Assembly (NCBI RefSeq): GCF_900102895.1
Contig: NZ_FNGD01000013.1
Location: forward strand, 1 to 64,000
Origin: Arthrobacter sp. ov407
Lineage (GTDB): Bacteria > Actinomycetota > Actinomycetes > Actinomycetales > Micrococcaceae
Direction: 5' to 3'
DNA: 64,000 nt
In this document: positions 7,904 to 16,501 of the stretch, piece by piece
How the letters are laid out: every line of letters starts with the position of its first letter
Position numbering within the stretch: the first letter of the stretch is position 1
Made by a program: the position numbers and the translations under genes
Notes under the pieces: generated by a model
The model's database searches: none
The model's input: the letters and a program-made list of their open reading frames with translations, nothing else
What the model was told of the DNA's origin: nothing

Positions 7904-9406
7904 CTAGTGGGCGGCCGGGTGTGCCGCGCCTTCGGTTTTGCGCATCATGGTGGACAGCACGACGGCGGCGACGGCTATGACGGCCGCCGTCAGGAATGCC
8001 GCATGCATGCCGGCGACCATGCCCGAGGCTTCGGCCACAAAGGCATAGATCGAGACCAGGAGCGCCGTGCCGGCGGCGCCGGCCACCTGCTGCAGCGTGC
8101 TCATGATGGCCGAGCCGTGGGAGTACAGGTGCGGCGGCAGCGGGTTCAGGCCGGTTGTGAACGCGGGGGTGAACACGAGTGCCAGGCCCAGGCTCAGTGC
8201 CACGTGCAGGGCGATGATCCACCCCACCGGTGAGGCGGCGTCCAGCATGGAGAACTGCCAGAGGGACAGCACCATCATGACCGAGCCCGTCACTGTCAGC
8301 GGCAGGGGCCCGACTCTGTCGAATATGCGGCCGATGAAGGGCCCCAGCAGGCCCATGGCGAGGCCGCCGGGCAGCAGCACCAGACCGGTCTCAAGTGACT
8401 TCAGGCCGCGGATCTCCTGCAGGTACAACGGCAGCAGGATCACTGCGCCGAACAACGCGATCATGGCCACGACCAGCAGCAGCACGGACACCGTGAACAT
8501 CCGGAAGGTGAAGGCGCGCAGGTCCAGCAGGGGGCCGTCGGTCTTCTGCAGCTTCAGCTGCCGCAGGACGAACGCAGCCAGCGACACCACACCAACGGCC
8601 AGGGCCACCACGGCGGGAGTGCGGGAGCCGGCCTGGCCGCCGCCGATCTGGCTCAGGCCGTATACGAGGCCGCCGAAAGCGGGGACCGTGAGCACCACGG
8701 AGAGGGCGTCGAGCCGGGTTTTCTCGGTCTTGCCGATATTGGTCAAATACCTGGCCCCGATGGCCAGCGCGGCGAGGGCGATCGGCAGCACAAACACGAA
8801 CATGAACCGCCAGGAAAAATTCTGGAGGATCAGGCCGGAAACCGTGGGGCCAAGTGCCGGCGCCACCGAAATGGCGATGCTCACGTTGCCCATGACGGCG
8901 CCGCGGCGCTCCAGCGGCACGAGCGTGAGGATGGTGGTCATCAGCAGCGGCAGCATGATGGCGGTGCCGCCGGCCTGGACAATGCGCGCCAGCAGCAGGA
9001 CTTCGAAGCCCGGCGCGAGGGCGGCCAGCAGCGTGCCACCGGAGAAGAGTCCCATGGCCAGCATGAATACGGCACGGGTGGTCAGCCGCTGCAGGATGAA
9101 CCCGGTGGTGGGAATCACGACGGCCATGGTGAGCATGAAGCCGGTGGAGAGCCACTGCACGGTGGGCGCGTCGATGTTCAGGTCGACCATCAGCCGCTGC
9201 AGCGCGACGTTCATGATGGTCTCGTTGAGGATCACGACGAACGTGGCCACCAGGAGCGTGGTGATGATGGTCACGGACTCCCGGGACATCTTCGCCGGGG
9301 CGGGAGTCGCCGTTCTTGTTGCGGCAGGCGCAGCTGGCGCGGGGATGGTGGAGGCAGCGCCCGGTGCGGGATCGCCAGAGGCGTTGGAAGAGACGTCTGT
9401 CGACAT
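7904..9406 (-). CDS. MFS transporter, DHA2 (14-segment) drug-exporter type
   Basis: 500-residue inner-membrane antiporter. A Pro/Ala-rich cytoplasmic head of about 40 residues precedes the first membrane helix (SVTIITTLLVATFVVILNET). The NETIMNVALQRLM and LSTGFMLTMAVVIPTTGF stretches are hallmarks of EmrB/QacA-type exporters, as is motif C-like GPTVSGLIL. Length fits 14 helices. The ATG at 9406 has GAGGGA upstream. Substrate cannot be told from sequence; multidrug efflux is the family norm. No adjacent regulator gene is seen. Confidence 0.9.
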   Translation of the reverse strand: MSTDVSSNASGDPAPGAASTIPAPAAPAATRTATPAPAKMSRESVTIITTLLVATFVVILNETIMNVALQRLMVDLNIDAPTVQWLSTGFMLTMAVVIPTTGFILQRLTTRAVFMLAMGLFSGGTLLAALAPGFEVLLLARIVQAGGTAIMLPLLMTTILTLVPLERRGAVMGNVSIAISVAPALGPTVSGLILQNFSWRFMFVFVLPIALAALAIGARYLTNIGKTEKTRLDALSVVLTVPAFGGLVYGLSQIGGGQAGSRTPAVVALAVGVVSLAAFVLRQLKLQKTDGPLLDLRAFTFRMFTVSVLLLVVAMIALFGAVILLPLYLQEIRGLKSLETGLVLLPGGLAMGLLGPFIGRIFDRVGPLPLTVTGSVMMVLSLWQFSMLDAASPVGWIIALHVALSLGLALVFTPAFTTGLNPLPPHLYSHGSAIMSTLQQVAGAAGTALLVSIYAFVAEASGMVAGMHAAFLTAAVIAVAAVVLSTMMRKTEGAAHPAAH

Positions 9407-9528
9407 GAGAATTCCCTCAAGGAGTCTGGTGTGGGTCCGGCGAGCGTCGGCGCTTCTGCAGGTTCCAACAGTCTAAGGCCCGGGGGCATTCCCGTCCCCG
9501 GAAAGCAACGCGGGATTTGGGGGTGGGG

Positions 9529-10431
9529 TCAGGACTTCAGGGGCGCGTTGTCGATGAGGCGGACGGGACCGACCTTGGCGGCGATGATCGCCAGCCCCTC
9601 GCCGCGGAACGGGGTGTCCCTGCAGTTTTCCGCAAGCGGCTCGAGCGTGCGCGGATCCACCACCTCGAAATAGTCCAGTTCCACGAGCGGCTGGGACCGG
9701 ACCAGGTCCTGCGCGGAATCGATGTCCAGTGGCTCATGTGCGTTGGCACGCTCCTCGATGAGCCGCAGCGCACGGGAGAGCACCAGGGCGGCCTCGCGCT
9801 GGTCCTCGGAGAGGAAGCGGTTGCGGCTGGACAGTGCCAGGCCGTCGGCCGAGCGGACAATGGGCACGGGCACGATCTCCACGGGGAAATTCAGGTCCGC
9901 CACCATGCGCTGGACCAGAGCCAGCTGCTGCGCGTCCTTCTGGCCGAAATAGGCGCGGTACGCGGGATGGCCACCGCCCGGCAGCCCGGCCCCCGGGGTG
10001 CCGTAGTGGAGCAGTTTCGCGACGACAGTCAGCGCGCCGTCGAAGTGTCCGGGCCGGGACGCGCCTTCCCACTTTTCGCCCAGGGGTCCAGCCGTGATCC
10101 GCACGAGGGGTGCCCCGCCGGGGTAGACCTCCTCAACGCTCGGCGCGAACGCCAGGTCCACGCCCTCGGCGTCGAGCAGGGCGAGGTCGGCCTCGAGCGT
10201 TCGGGGGTAGCGTTCCAGATCCGTGGCTTCGCCAAACTGCAGCGGGTTGACGAAAATGCTGGCCACCACGACGTCGTTCTGGGCGACGGCCGTCCGGGCC
10301 AGCTGGGCATGCCCCTCGTGCAGGGCGCCCATGGTGGGCACGAGCCCCTGGGACGTGCCGCCTTTCTGCGCCAGCAACCGGGCGCTGGCGGCGCGGAGCT
10401 GGGCAGCCGTGGTGACGAGTTGGATTGCCAT
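9529..10431 (-). CDS. panC: Pantoate--beta-alanine ligase
   Basis: 300-residue pantothenate synthetase that joins pantoate and beta-alanine with ATP. The nucleotide-binding [12 protein letters not shown] and IFVNPLQFG motifs are intact, as is [16 protein letters not shown] and the C-terminal LSSRNRFLS loop. Its ATG begins 1 nt after the stop of the DUF2520 gene, making it the last gene of the ftsH-panC operon. In M. tuberculosis panD and coaX follow panC; here they are absent and an MFS gene lies downstream. Confidence 0.97.
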   Translation of the reverse strand: MAIQLVTTAAQLRAASARLLAQKGGTSQGLVPTMGALHEGHAQLARTAVAQNDVVVASIFVNPLQFGEATDLERYPRTLEADLALLDAEGVDLAFAPSVEEVYPGGAPLVRITAGPLGEKWEGASRPGHFDGALTVVAKLLHYGTPGAGLPGGGHPAYRAYFGQKDAQQLALVQRMVADLNFPVEIVPVPIVRSADGLALSSRNRFLSEDQREAALVLSRALRLIEERANAHEPLDIDSAQDLVRSQPLVELDYFEVVDPRTLEPLAENCRDTPFRGEGLAIIAAKVGPVRLIDNAPLKS

Positions 10432-10432
10432 G

Positions 10433-11353
10433 TCAGGGTCCTTCCGGGGCCGGCGTCCCGTTCTGGCCGGGACCGCCGAGCGCCTGTTCGATGCCGTCGA
10501 GTTGTTCCGGCTTCAGGAGCCCGCGGCTTCCTGCCCGGCGGGCTGTCGCCCGGGCCATGGCCAGGTACGCCTCAAGAATATCGCCGGCTGAGCCGCCGTC
10601 GTACTCGCGGAGGGCGCCGGCATGCGCGGCAACCGTGCCGGTGTCGCCGCGGGCTACGGGACCGGTCAGGGCCGATTCGCCGGAGGCGAGCGCGTTCTCG
10701 AGGGTGGCGCGCAGCAGCGGGCCCAGCATCCGGTCCGGGGCGTCGACGCCGACGTCGCGGAGCAGTTGCGAGGCCTGCGCCACGAGCGTGACCAGGTGGT
10801 TCGAGCTGTGCGCGAGGGCAGCGTGGTACAGGACGCGGTCGGCCTCGGCAATCGCGACGGGCTCGGCGCCCATTTCGACGACGAGTGCCTGGGCGATCGG
10901 CAGCATCGCGGCGTCGGCCGTGACGCCAAAGGTGCAGTCCAGGAGCCTCGTGAGGTCCAGGCTCATGCCCGTGAACGTCATGGCCGGGTGCAGCGCGAGC
11001 GGCACGGCGCCGGCGGCACGGACCGGGTGCAGGATCCCGACGCCGAAGCGCCCGGAGGTGTGCGCCACGAGCTGGCCGGGCTGCCAGGCGCCGAGCTTGG
11101 CCAGTCCGTTTACGAGCGGGCCCAGGGCATCGTCCGGGACGGCGAGCAGGACCAGCTCGGCGCGCTCGACGATGTCCTGCACGTCCAGGATCGGGACGCC
11201 GGGCAGGAGTGTTTCGACGCGTTCCCGGCTGGCGTCCGAGACGGCGGACGCCCCGATGACGGCGTGCTCGGCTCCGCGCAGCGCCGCCCCGAGGACGGCA
11301 CCGACTTTCCCCGCGCCAATGATTCCGACGCCGAGGCGTCCTGGTTTAGCCAT
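10433..11353 (-). CDS. Rossmann-like / DUF2520 domain protein
   Basis: 306-residue protein. The N-terminal dinucleotide-binding fold opens [18 protein letters not shown] (GxGxxG), and the C-terminal helical DUF2520 domain includes HPAMTFTG and [12 protein letters not shown]. The fold resembles ketopantoate- and pyrroline-5-carboxylate-type reductases. Its fixed place beside panC (Rv3603c in M. tuberculosis) suggests a role near pantothenate synthesis, but this is inference. The ATG at 11353 overlaps the stop of the upstream PH gene by 8 bp, and the stop lies 1 nt before panC. Confidence 0.9.
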   Translation of the reverse strand: MAKPGRLGVGIIGAGKVGAVLGAALRGAEHAVIGASAVSDASRERVETLLPGVPILDVQDIVERAELVLLAVPDDALGPLVNGLAKLGAWQPGQLVAHTSGRFGVGILHPVRAAGAVPLALHPAMTFTGMSLDLTRLLDCTFGVTADAAMLPIAQALVVEMGAEPVAIAEADRVLYHAALAHSSNHLVTLVAQASQLLRDVGVDAPDRMLGPLLRATLENALASGESALTGPVARGDTGTVAAHAGALREYDGGSAGDILEAYLAMARATARRAGSRGLLKPEQLDGIEQALGGPGQNGTPAPEGP

Positions 11354-12914
11354 GATGCGGGCCTTCCTGAGGGTCGTCTGCGGGTGGTGCGGCCGGACTG
11401 GCCGCCGGCTCCATCCAGTGCTCGCTCTTCTGGCGCTTGCGCGCGGCGCGGGCACGGGCGGACTGGGCATCGAGCAGTGCCCGGGCCTCGTCGAGGCCGG
11501 CCTGGATGAGCCGCGGGGCCACCGGACCTGCCGTGGTGTGCAGGACCAGGTCCGCCAGCCGGAATCTGCGGGCGAGCGGGCCCTGTTGCAGTGCCAAGGA
11601 CTGGGTGCGCTGGTGCGGCACCACCACGAAGCTCCGCCACCACCGGCCCGACCTCAGGAGCAGGGCGGTCTCCGTTGCCGTGAAACCGTTGCGCCGCCAG
11701 CCCAGCGGGGCCAGGAGCCGGGCCCGGCGCGGGCTGGTCACGAAGCCGCCGTCGGTGTCCTGCCCGCCGCCGCTTCCTTCAGCGGTGGCGTCCGCGATAC
11801 CCGTGATCCCCGCGGTGAACACGCCGGCCGGATCCGGAGTTCCGGGGTCCGGGAGCACCAGGGAGAGGATTTCCAAGACGTCAGCGAGGGATCCCACCGG
11901 AAGCAGCGTGGTCCGGGCCGATCCTTCGCCGGCGCTGTCGGCCAGGCCGTAGCCGGCCACGTTGACCTGGATCCGGTACCAGCCGAACATCCGCCACAGC
12001 GGCGGCTGGCTGACCTTCAGCGCCTGGATCCTGCCCGGCGGAACGGTCTGCGCCTGCGTGTCCAGCAGTCCGTAGCGCAGCCGGATGCCGTCCGGGGAAA
12101 CAGCGGCCGTAAAGTTGTAGCCCTTGTTGAACGAGGACCAATAGGAGGCGACGAGACCGATCGCGGCAGGGATCAGGAAGACCGCGAAGTTCCGGTTTTC
12201 GGTGACGGCGGAGAGCAGTACGGAAGCGATCCCGCCTGCCAAGATCACGACGCTTTGTTCGCTCAGGAGCAGCGAGCCCGCAAGACGCGGCGGCGGCACA
12301 GTCAGTACGACCTGTTCCGGGGCCTCCACGGCGGCGGTCTCCGGTTGTCCCGGCTCCGGCGCCGGCGTCCCATCAGCGGCACCGGAGGCGTGGGCCAGGA
12401 TTGTGGCGCGAAGCTGCCGGGCCTCGTCCGCGCGCAGGTAGGCCAGGTGCACGGCGGACTGGCCGGCGTCGGCGACATCGAACCTTAGTTCCGCCAGTCC
12501 GAAGATCCGTGCCAGGAAAGGCTGCACGACGTCGATTGCCTGCACCCGGTCCAGCCTGGCCTGCCGCTGCTGCTTGAAGAGGAATCCGGTGTTGACGCGC
12601 ACGTAGCCGCCCGCCACCTGGTAGCGGGTGAAGTACCAGCTCAGGACAAAGCCGAGAACGGTCAGCAGCAGCAGGGTGCCGCCGCCGAGCAGCAGCCACG
12701 GCGCCCGGCCGGCCAACCGCTCGTCAAAGAGCGGGCCGCCCTGCAGCAGCCGTTCGAAACTGTCGCGTCCAAAGAAGAACAACAGTGCAGCCAGCGCCAC
12801 CCAGCCGCGGACAAAGGGCGAGGCCGGGTGCACGCGCAACCAGCCGGCGTCGCCGGTCCCGCCCGCACCCGGGCCGGCACCGGGGCCTCCGGCACCCTCC
12901 GGTGTCAGCGCCAT
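11346..12914 (-). CDS. Membrane PH-domain protein (YdbT-like, repeated bPH2/DUF304 domains)
   Basis: 522-residue membrane protein with an N-terminal Gly/Pro-rich stretch. A pair of membrane helices is followed by a bPH2 domain (RYQVAGGYVRVNTGFLFKQQRQARLDRVQAIDV). The arrangement then recurs (second helix pair SVVILAGGIASVLLSAV, second domain GIRLRYGLLDTQAQTVPPGRIQAL). A third partial domain lies near residues 420-480. The Q..RLDRVQ.IDV strand is typical of the family. Function is unknown; it is paired with a shorter YdbS-like partner just upstream, as in Bacillus. The start ATG lies 18 nt after that gene. Confidence 0.85.
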   Translation of the reverse strand: MALTPEGAGGPGAGPGAGGTGDAGWLRVHPASPFVRGWVALAALLFFFGRDSFERLLQGGPLFDERLAGRAPWLLLGGGTLLLLTVLGFVLSWYFTRYQVAGGYVRVNTGFLFKQQRQARLDRVQAIDVVQPFLARIFGLAELRFDVADAGQSAVHLAYLRADEARQLRATILAHASGAADGTPAPEPGQPETAAVEAPEQVVLTVPPPRLAGSLLLSEQSVVILAGGIASVLLSAVTENRNFAVFLIPAAIGLVASYWSSFNKGYNFTAAVSPDGIRLRYGLLDTQAQTVPPGRIQALKVSQPPLWRMFGWYRIQVNVAGYGLADSAGEGSARTTLLPVGSLADVLEILSLVLPDPGTPDPAGVFTAGITGIADATAEGSGGGQDTDGGFVTSPRRARLLAPLGWRRNGFTATETALLLRSGRWWRSFVVVPHQRTQSLALQQGPLARRFRLADLVLHTTAGPVAPRLIQAGLDEARALLDAQSARARAARKRQKSEHWMEPAASPAAPPADDPQEGPHHG

Positions 12915-12932
12915 CCCGTCATGGCCTTCCCG

Positions 12933-13445
12933 TCACAGCCCGGCCAGCCGGGCTTCGCCGCGGGCGGACAGCTGTTCGCGGAGCCGGGCCCCTTCGCTGG
13001 CGGGCAGGCCGGGAATCTCGGCGTTGGTCGCGGCGGACGCGGTGTGAAGCTTCAGGGTGCACAGGCCCAGCGAACGCTCCACCGGGCCCACCGAGATGTC
13101 CACGTACTGCATCCGCCCGTAAGGGACCACGAGGGTGCGCTGGAAGAAAATGCCCCGCCGGATCAGGAGGTCATCCTCGCGCTCGGCGTAGCCGATCGAG
13201 CGCACCTGACGGGGAATCAGCACGAGCCGCCACAACGCCAGCAGCAGCGCGGCGGCGGGAATGGCGACGCCCAGCCAGACCGGCGGCCAGGTCCACACGC
13301 CGGTCAGCACCAGGACCAGGGGAATTGAGAGCAGGGACACCACGATCAGGTTTCCCAGCGCCCACCCCGCGAGGCGCACCTTGACGTACTTCGGTGACAC
13401 CCGGAGCCAGTCGATGCCCGGGGGATCAATCGCTTCGGTACGCAT
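12933..13445 (-). CDS. PH domain-containing protein (YdbS-like)
   Basis: 170-residue membrane protein. Two hydrophobic helices (about residues 30-50 and 57-75) precede one bPH2 domain with RSIGYAEREDDLLIRRGIFFQRTLVVPYGRMQYVDI split around the usual RRG turn, and LGLCTLKLHTASA near the end. It starts 20 bp inside the 3' end of the DUF3180 gene, a strong sign of translational coupling. It probably forms a complex with the larger PH protein encoded next (inference from gene pairing). Confidence 0.86.
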   Translation of the reverse strand: MRTEAIDPPGIDWLRVSPKYVKVRLAGWALGNLIVVSLLSIPLVLVLTGVWTWPPVWLGVAIPAAALLLALWRLVLIPRQVRSIGYAEREDDLLIRRGIFFQRTLVVPYGRMQYVDISVGPVERSLGLCTLKLHTASAATNAEIPGLPASEGARLREQLSARGEARLAGL

Positions 13446-13950
13446 ATTCGCCTTCCGACGAGGGCTTGGTGCGTTTTTCCTGCACGCCGGGCCGGGAATC
13501 GGCGTCGCCGTCCTCGGGCGGAATCCGGCAGAAGCGTTCGACGACGAGCCCCACGATCACCATGATCAGCCCGCCGCCGGCCATGGCCAGGGCCTGCCAG
13601 GTGATGTCCTGGTTGCTGCGCAGGTTCCACAGCCGCAGTTGCTCCAGCACGATTCCCACGTGCCAGCCCAGCAGGACCGTGCCCGTGTAGGCGCAGGCCT
13701 GGGCGAGGACCAGGGTCCACGCCGCCAGGATGGGGTTCAGGACTTTCTTCTTCTTGCCGTTGCGCCACCGGAGCACGCGGATGCCCAGCACCAGGGTGAG
13801 TGCCACGATCACGCCCATGGTCAGCAGCCCCGTCAGCGGCAGCACCGGGGTGGCCAGGCCGTAGCGGCCGGAGAGCATGGTGGCGACCCAGCCGGCCACG
13901 GCCAGGACCACGCAAATGGCCAACAGGAGCAGGGGACTGGTCAGCTTCAC
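13426..13950 (-). CDS. DUF3180 family membrane protein
   Basis: 174-residue integral membrane protein with four predicted helices (LLLLAICVVLAVAGWVA, VLPLTGLLTMGVIVALTLVLG, the ILAAWTLVLAQACAYTG region, and LAMAGGGLIMVIVGLVVE). A basic RWRNGKKKK loop follows the second helix. The acidic C-terminus is cytoplasmic by the positive-inside rule. It corresponds by position to Rv3605c in the mycobacterial folK cluster. Function unknown. The ATG overlaps the folK stop as ATGA (13947-13950). Confidence 0.9.
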   Translation of the reverse strand: MKLTSPLLLLAICVVLAVAGWVATMLSGRYGLATPVLPLTGLLTMGVIVALTLVLGIRVLRWRNGKKKKVLNPILAAWTLVLAQACAYTGTVLLGWHVGIVLEQLRLWNLRSNQDITWQALAMAGGGLIMVIVGLVVERFCRIPPEDGDADSRPGVQEKRTKPSSEGEYAYRSD

Positions 13951-14516
13951 GGCCGCTCCGCCGCTCCGGGGACGCCGGTGTGCTCTGTGGCTGTGAGATC
14001 CGCGTGGTCGTGGTTCTGGAAGCCGTCAAACGTTGTGAGGTCGGCGAAGTCGGCGGCTTTCGCGGCGAGGTCGCCCACGCGTTCGCCGTTGAGCTCCGCC
14101 GCGGGATCGATCAGCGACCACGGATAGAGCACGAACGCCCGTTCCGCGGCCCGGGGGTGGGGCAGGGTGAGCTCGGGGTCGGCGCTCACGACGTCCCCGT
14201 AGGTGATGATGTCCACGTCCAGGGTCCGCGGCCCCCATCGGACCTCGCGCACGCGCAAATGCTTCTGCTCCACGGCGTGGCAGTGCTCCAGCAGTGCGCG
14301 CGGCGGCAGGGACGTTTCGACGGCAATCACCATGTTCAGGAAGTCAGGCTGGCCTGGCGGGCCACCCACGGCCTTCGTCTGCACGATCGGCGAGATGGCC
14401 AGCAGGCGCACCTCCGGCGGGTCGACGAGGTCTGCGACGGCGGCGGACAGGGTGTCGCTGCGCTCCCCCAGGTTGCTGCCGAGCGCGATCACGGCGCGGG
14501 TGTAGAGCGGGCTCAC
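13947..14516 (-). CDS. folK: 2-amino-4-hydroxy-6-hydroxymethyldihydropteridine diphosphokinase
   Basis: HPPK, 189 residues. Transfers pyrophosphate from ATP to hydroxymethyldihydropterin in folate synthesis. ALGSNLG near the start, FLNMVIAVET, and the signature RWGPRTLDVDIITYG with its magnesium-binding Asp pair are all present. The start is GTG at 14516, overlapping the folB stop by 4 bp (GTGA). The last 25 residues form a polar extension beyond the usual end. Confidence 0.96.
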   Translation of the reverse strand: MSPLYTRAVIALGSNLGERSDTLSAAVADLVDPPEVRLLAISPIVQTKAVGGPPGQPDFLNMVIAVETSLPPRALLEHCHAVEQKHLRVREVRWGPRTLDVDIITYGDVVSADPELTLPHPRAAERAFVLYPWSLIDPAAELNGERVGDLAAKAADFADLTTFDGFQNHDHADLTATEHTGVPGAAERP

Positions 14517-14872
14517 GGTCGCCTCCGGTGCACGCTGACGGAGACGTCGCCGAAGTCGACTTCGATTGGGGCCTTGGGCTTGTGCACGGTGATGTCCACG
14601 GCGGCCACGGGGAATTTCTGCAGCAGGTCCTCGGCAATCCGCACGGCGAGGGCCTCGATCAGGTTCAGCGGAGCACCGGTGATCCAGTCCCGGATGCAGT
14701 TGGCCACTTCCCCGTAATGCGCGGTATCCAGGACGTCGTCGGAAGCCGCGGCCTTGCTGAAGTCCAGGTGCAGCACCGCGTCAACAGCGAACGGCTGGCC
14801 GTCGCGGCGCTCGAAATCGAACACACCGTGATGGCCGACGGCGGTGACGCCGCTCAGCGTGATCTTGTCCAT
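14513..14872 (-). CDS. folB: Dihydroneopterin aldolase
   Basis: 119-residue enzyme that cleaves dihydroneopterin to hydroxymethyldihydropterin. Typical elements are the start MDKITLSGVTAVGHHGVFDFER (catalytic Glu and His region), DTAHYGEVA, LIEALAVRIAEDLL and VHKPKAPI. It lies 13 nt after folP and overlaps folK by 4 bp, so product order follows pathway order. Length is standard. Confidence 0.96.
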   Translation of the reverse strand: MDKITLSGVTAVGHHGVFDFERRDGQPFAVDAVLHLDFSKAAASDDVLDTAHYGEVANCIRDWITGAPLNLIEALAVRIAEDLLQKFPVAAVDITVHKPKAPIEVDFGDVSVSVHRRRP

Positions 14873-14885
14873 GGCGCCGGCCGGT

Positions 14886-15836
14886 TCAGTTGGTGCCGGC
14901 GTCGGCGGAAGCAGCCGTTGCCGGGCGCGTCGGGGGTACCATGCGGGCGGCGACCTTGACGGCGTCGAGGCTCGCGCCGACGTCGTGCACGCGCACAGCC
15001 CAGGCGCCGCGGAAGGCGCTGATGGCGGTCACGGCGGCGGTGGCGGCGTCGCGTTCCACCGGCTGGGCGGCCTTGCCGGCCACGGTCAGGAGGCTGCCGA
15101 GGAAGCGCTTGCGGGAGCCGGCGACGAGGACCTTGTGGCCCATGGCCTGCAGGACGTCCAGGTGCTGCAGGAGCTCCCAGTTCTGGACCTCGTTCTTGGC
15201 GAAGCCCAGTCCCGGGTCCACAATGATCTGCTCGGGCGTGACGCCGGCGGCATAGAGCTTGTTGCGGACACCGGCGAGTTCGGTCACCACTTCGCCGGCG
15301 ACGTCACTGTAGTCCGTCAGGGAGTTCATGGTGCTGGCGTCGCCGCGGCGGTGCGTCAGGATGTAGGGGACCTTGGTGCGGGCGGCAAGTTCCGCCATTT
15401 CCGGCTCCATAGTCAGGCCCGAAACGTCGTTGATGATCGCGGCGCCGGCTTTCAGGGCCGCAGCAGCCGTCACGGCGTGGGTGGTGTCGATGCTGACCAG
15501 GGCGCCGGCCTTGACCAGGGCCACGATGACCGGCAAAACCCGGCGCTGTTCCTCCTCAACGCCGACTGCCGTGGCACCCGGGCGGGTGGATTCGCCGCCG
15601 ACGTCGATGATGTCCGCCCCGGCGTAGAACATCCGCAGCCCCGCCGCGATCGCCGTGTCCGGGGTCGGGTGCGCTCCGCCGTCGCTGAAGGAGTCCGGGG
15701 TGACGTTGAGGATTCCCATCACGAGTGTCCGGTCCGTGGGCAGGTCCTGGAACTTCGCCGCCGGGCGCGGTTTGCGCAGGATGGGCAGGGGCGAGGTGGC
15801 GGGGCCGGTCCCCGGGGCTGCCGCTAGGGAGTCCAT
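14886..15836 (-). CDS. folP: Dihydropteroate synthase
   Basis: 316 residues; condenses hydroxymethyldihydropterin pyrophosphate with p-aminobenzoate and is the sulfonamide target. Loop 1 MGILNVTPDSFSDGG, loop 2 IDVGGESTRPGA, IINDVSGL, and the C-terminal VRVHDVGASLDAVK are intact. A Pro/Ala-rich leader of about 35 residues precedes the barrel, so an internal start is possible. ATG at 15836 lies 11 nt after folE. Confidence 0.96.
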   Translation of the reverse strand: MDSLAAAPGTGPATSPLPILRKPRPAAKFQDLPTDRTLVMGILNVTPDSFSDGGAHPTPDTAIAAGLRMFYAGADIIDVGGESTRPGATAVGVEEEQRRVLPVIVALVKAGALVSIDTTHAVTAAAALKAGAAIINDVSGLTMEPEMAELAARTKVPYILTHRRGDASTMNSLTDYSDVAGEVVTELAGVRNKLYAAGVTPEQIIVDPGLGFAKNEVQNWELLQHLDVLQAMGHKVLVAGSRKRFLGSLLTVAGKAAQPVERDAATAAVTAISAFRGAWAVRVHDVGASLDAVKVAARMVPPTRPATAASADAGTN

Positions 15837-15847
15837 AGTCTGTGTTC

Positions 15848-16492
15848 TTACCTTCCGAGTATGAGGCTCATGGCTTCGGCACGGGTGGCCGGGTCATGCA
15901 GTTGCCCGCGCACTGCGCTGGTGACGGTCCTGGCGCCGGGCTTGCGGATTCCCCGCATGGACATGCACAGGTGTTCACATTCGACGACGACGATCGCGCC
16001 GCGCGGTTTGAGGTGCGTGACGAGCGCCTCGACGATCTGGGTGGTCAGGCGTTCCTGTACCTGGGGGCGCTTCGCGAACATGTCCACGAGCCGGGCCAGC
16101 TTGCTCAGGCCCGTGACTTTGCCGTCGTGGGAAGGGATGTAGCCCACATGCGCCACCCCGTGGAACGGCACCAGGTGGTGTTCGCAGGTGGAATAGAACG
16201 GGATGTCCTTGACCAGCACGAGTTCCTCGTGGTCGAGGTCGAAGGTGGTGGCCAGGATCTCGGCGGGATCGTGGTGCAGGCCGGCGAACATTTCCGTATA
16301 CGCCTTGGCCACCCGCTTCGGGGTGTCCAGGAGACCGCCGCGATCCGGGTCCTCGCCGATAGCCAGCAGGATTTCCCGCACGGCGGCTTCGATCCTGGGG
16401 CGGTCCACCTTGGCCCGTGAATGCGGGCCTTCCCCGTCCCCCGCCGATGCAGCAGCGGTGGCGGGAACGTCGTCGTCGAAGTTAGAAGTCAC
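15848..16492 (-). CDS. folE: GTP cyclohydrolase 1
   Basis: FolE type I, 214 residues, opening folate synthesis by converting GTP to dihydroneopterin triphosphate. Zinc ligands appear as Cys in [11 protein letters not shown] with its two His, and Cys in [35 protein letters not shown] is a full family signature. The start is GTG at 16492, 9 nt beyond the ftsH stop codon. The first 25 residues are Asp/Ala-rich and disordered. Confidence 0.97.
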   Translation of the reverse strand: MTSNFDDDVPATAAASAGDGEGPHSRAKVDRPRIEAAVREILLAIGEDPDRGGLLDTPKRVAKAYTEMFAGLHHDPAEILATTFDLDHEELVLVKDIPFYSTCEHHLVPFHGVAHVGYIPSHDGKVTGLSKLARLVDMFAKRPQVQERLTTQIVEALVTHLKPRGAIVVVECEHLCMSMRGIRKPGARTVTSAVRGQLHDPATRAEAMSLILGR

Positions 16493-16501
16493 AGAAGAAG
16501 C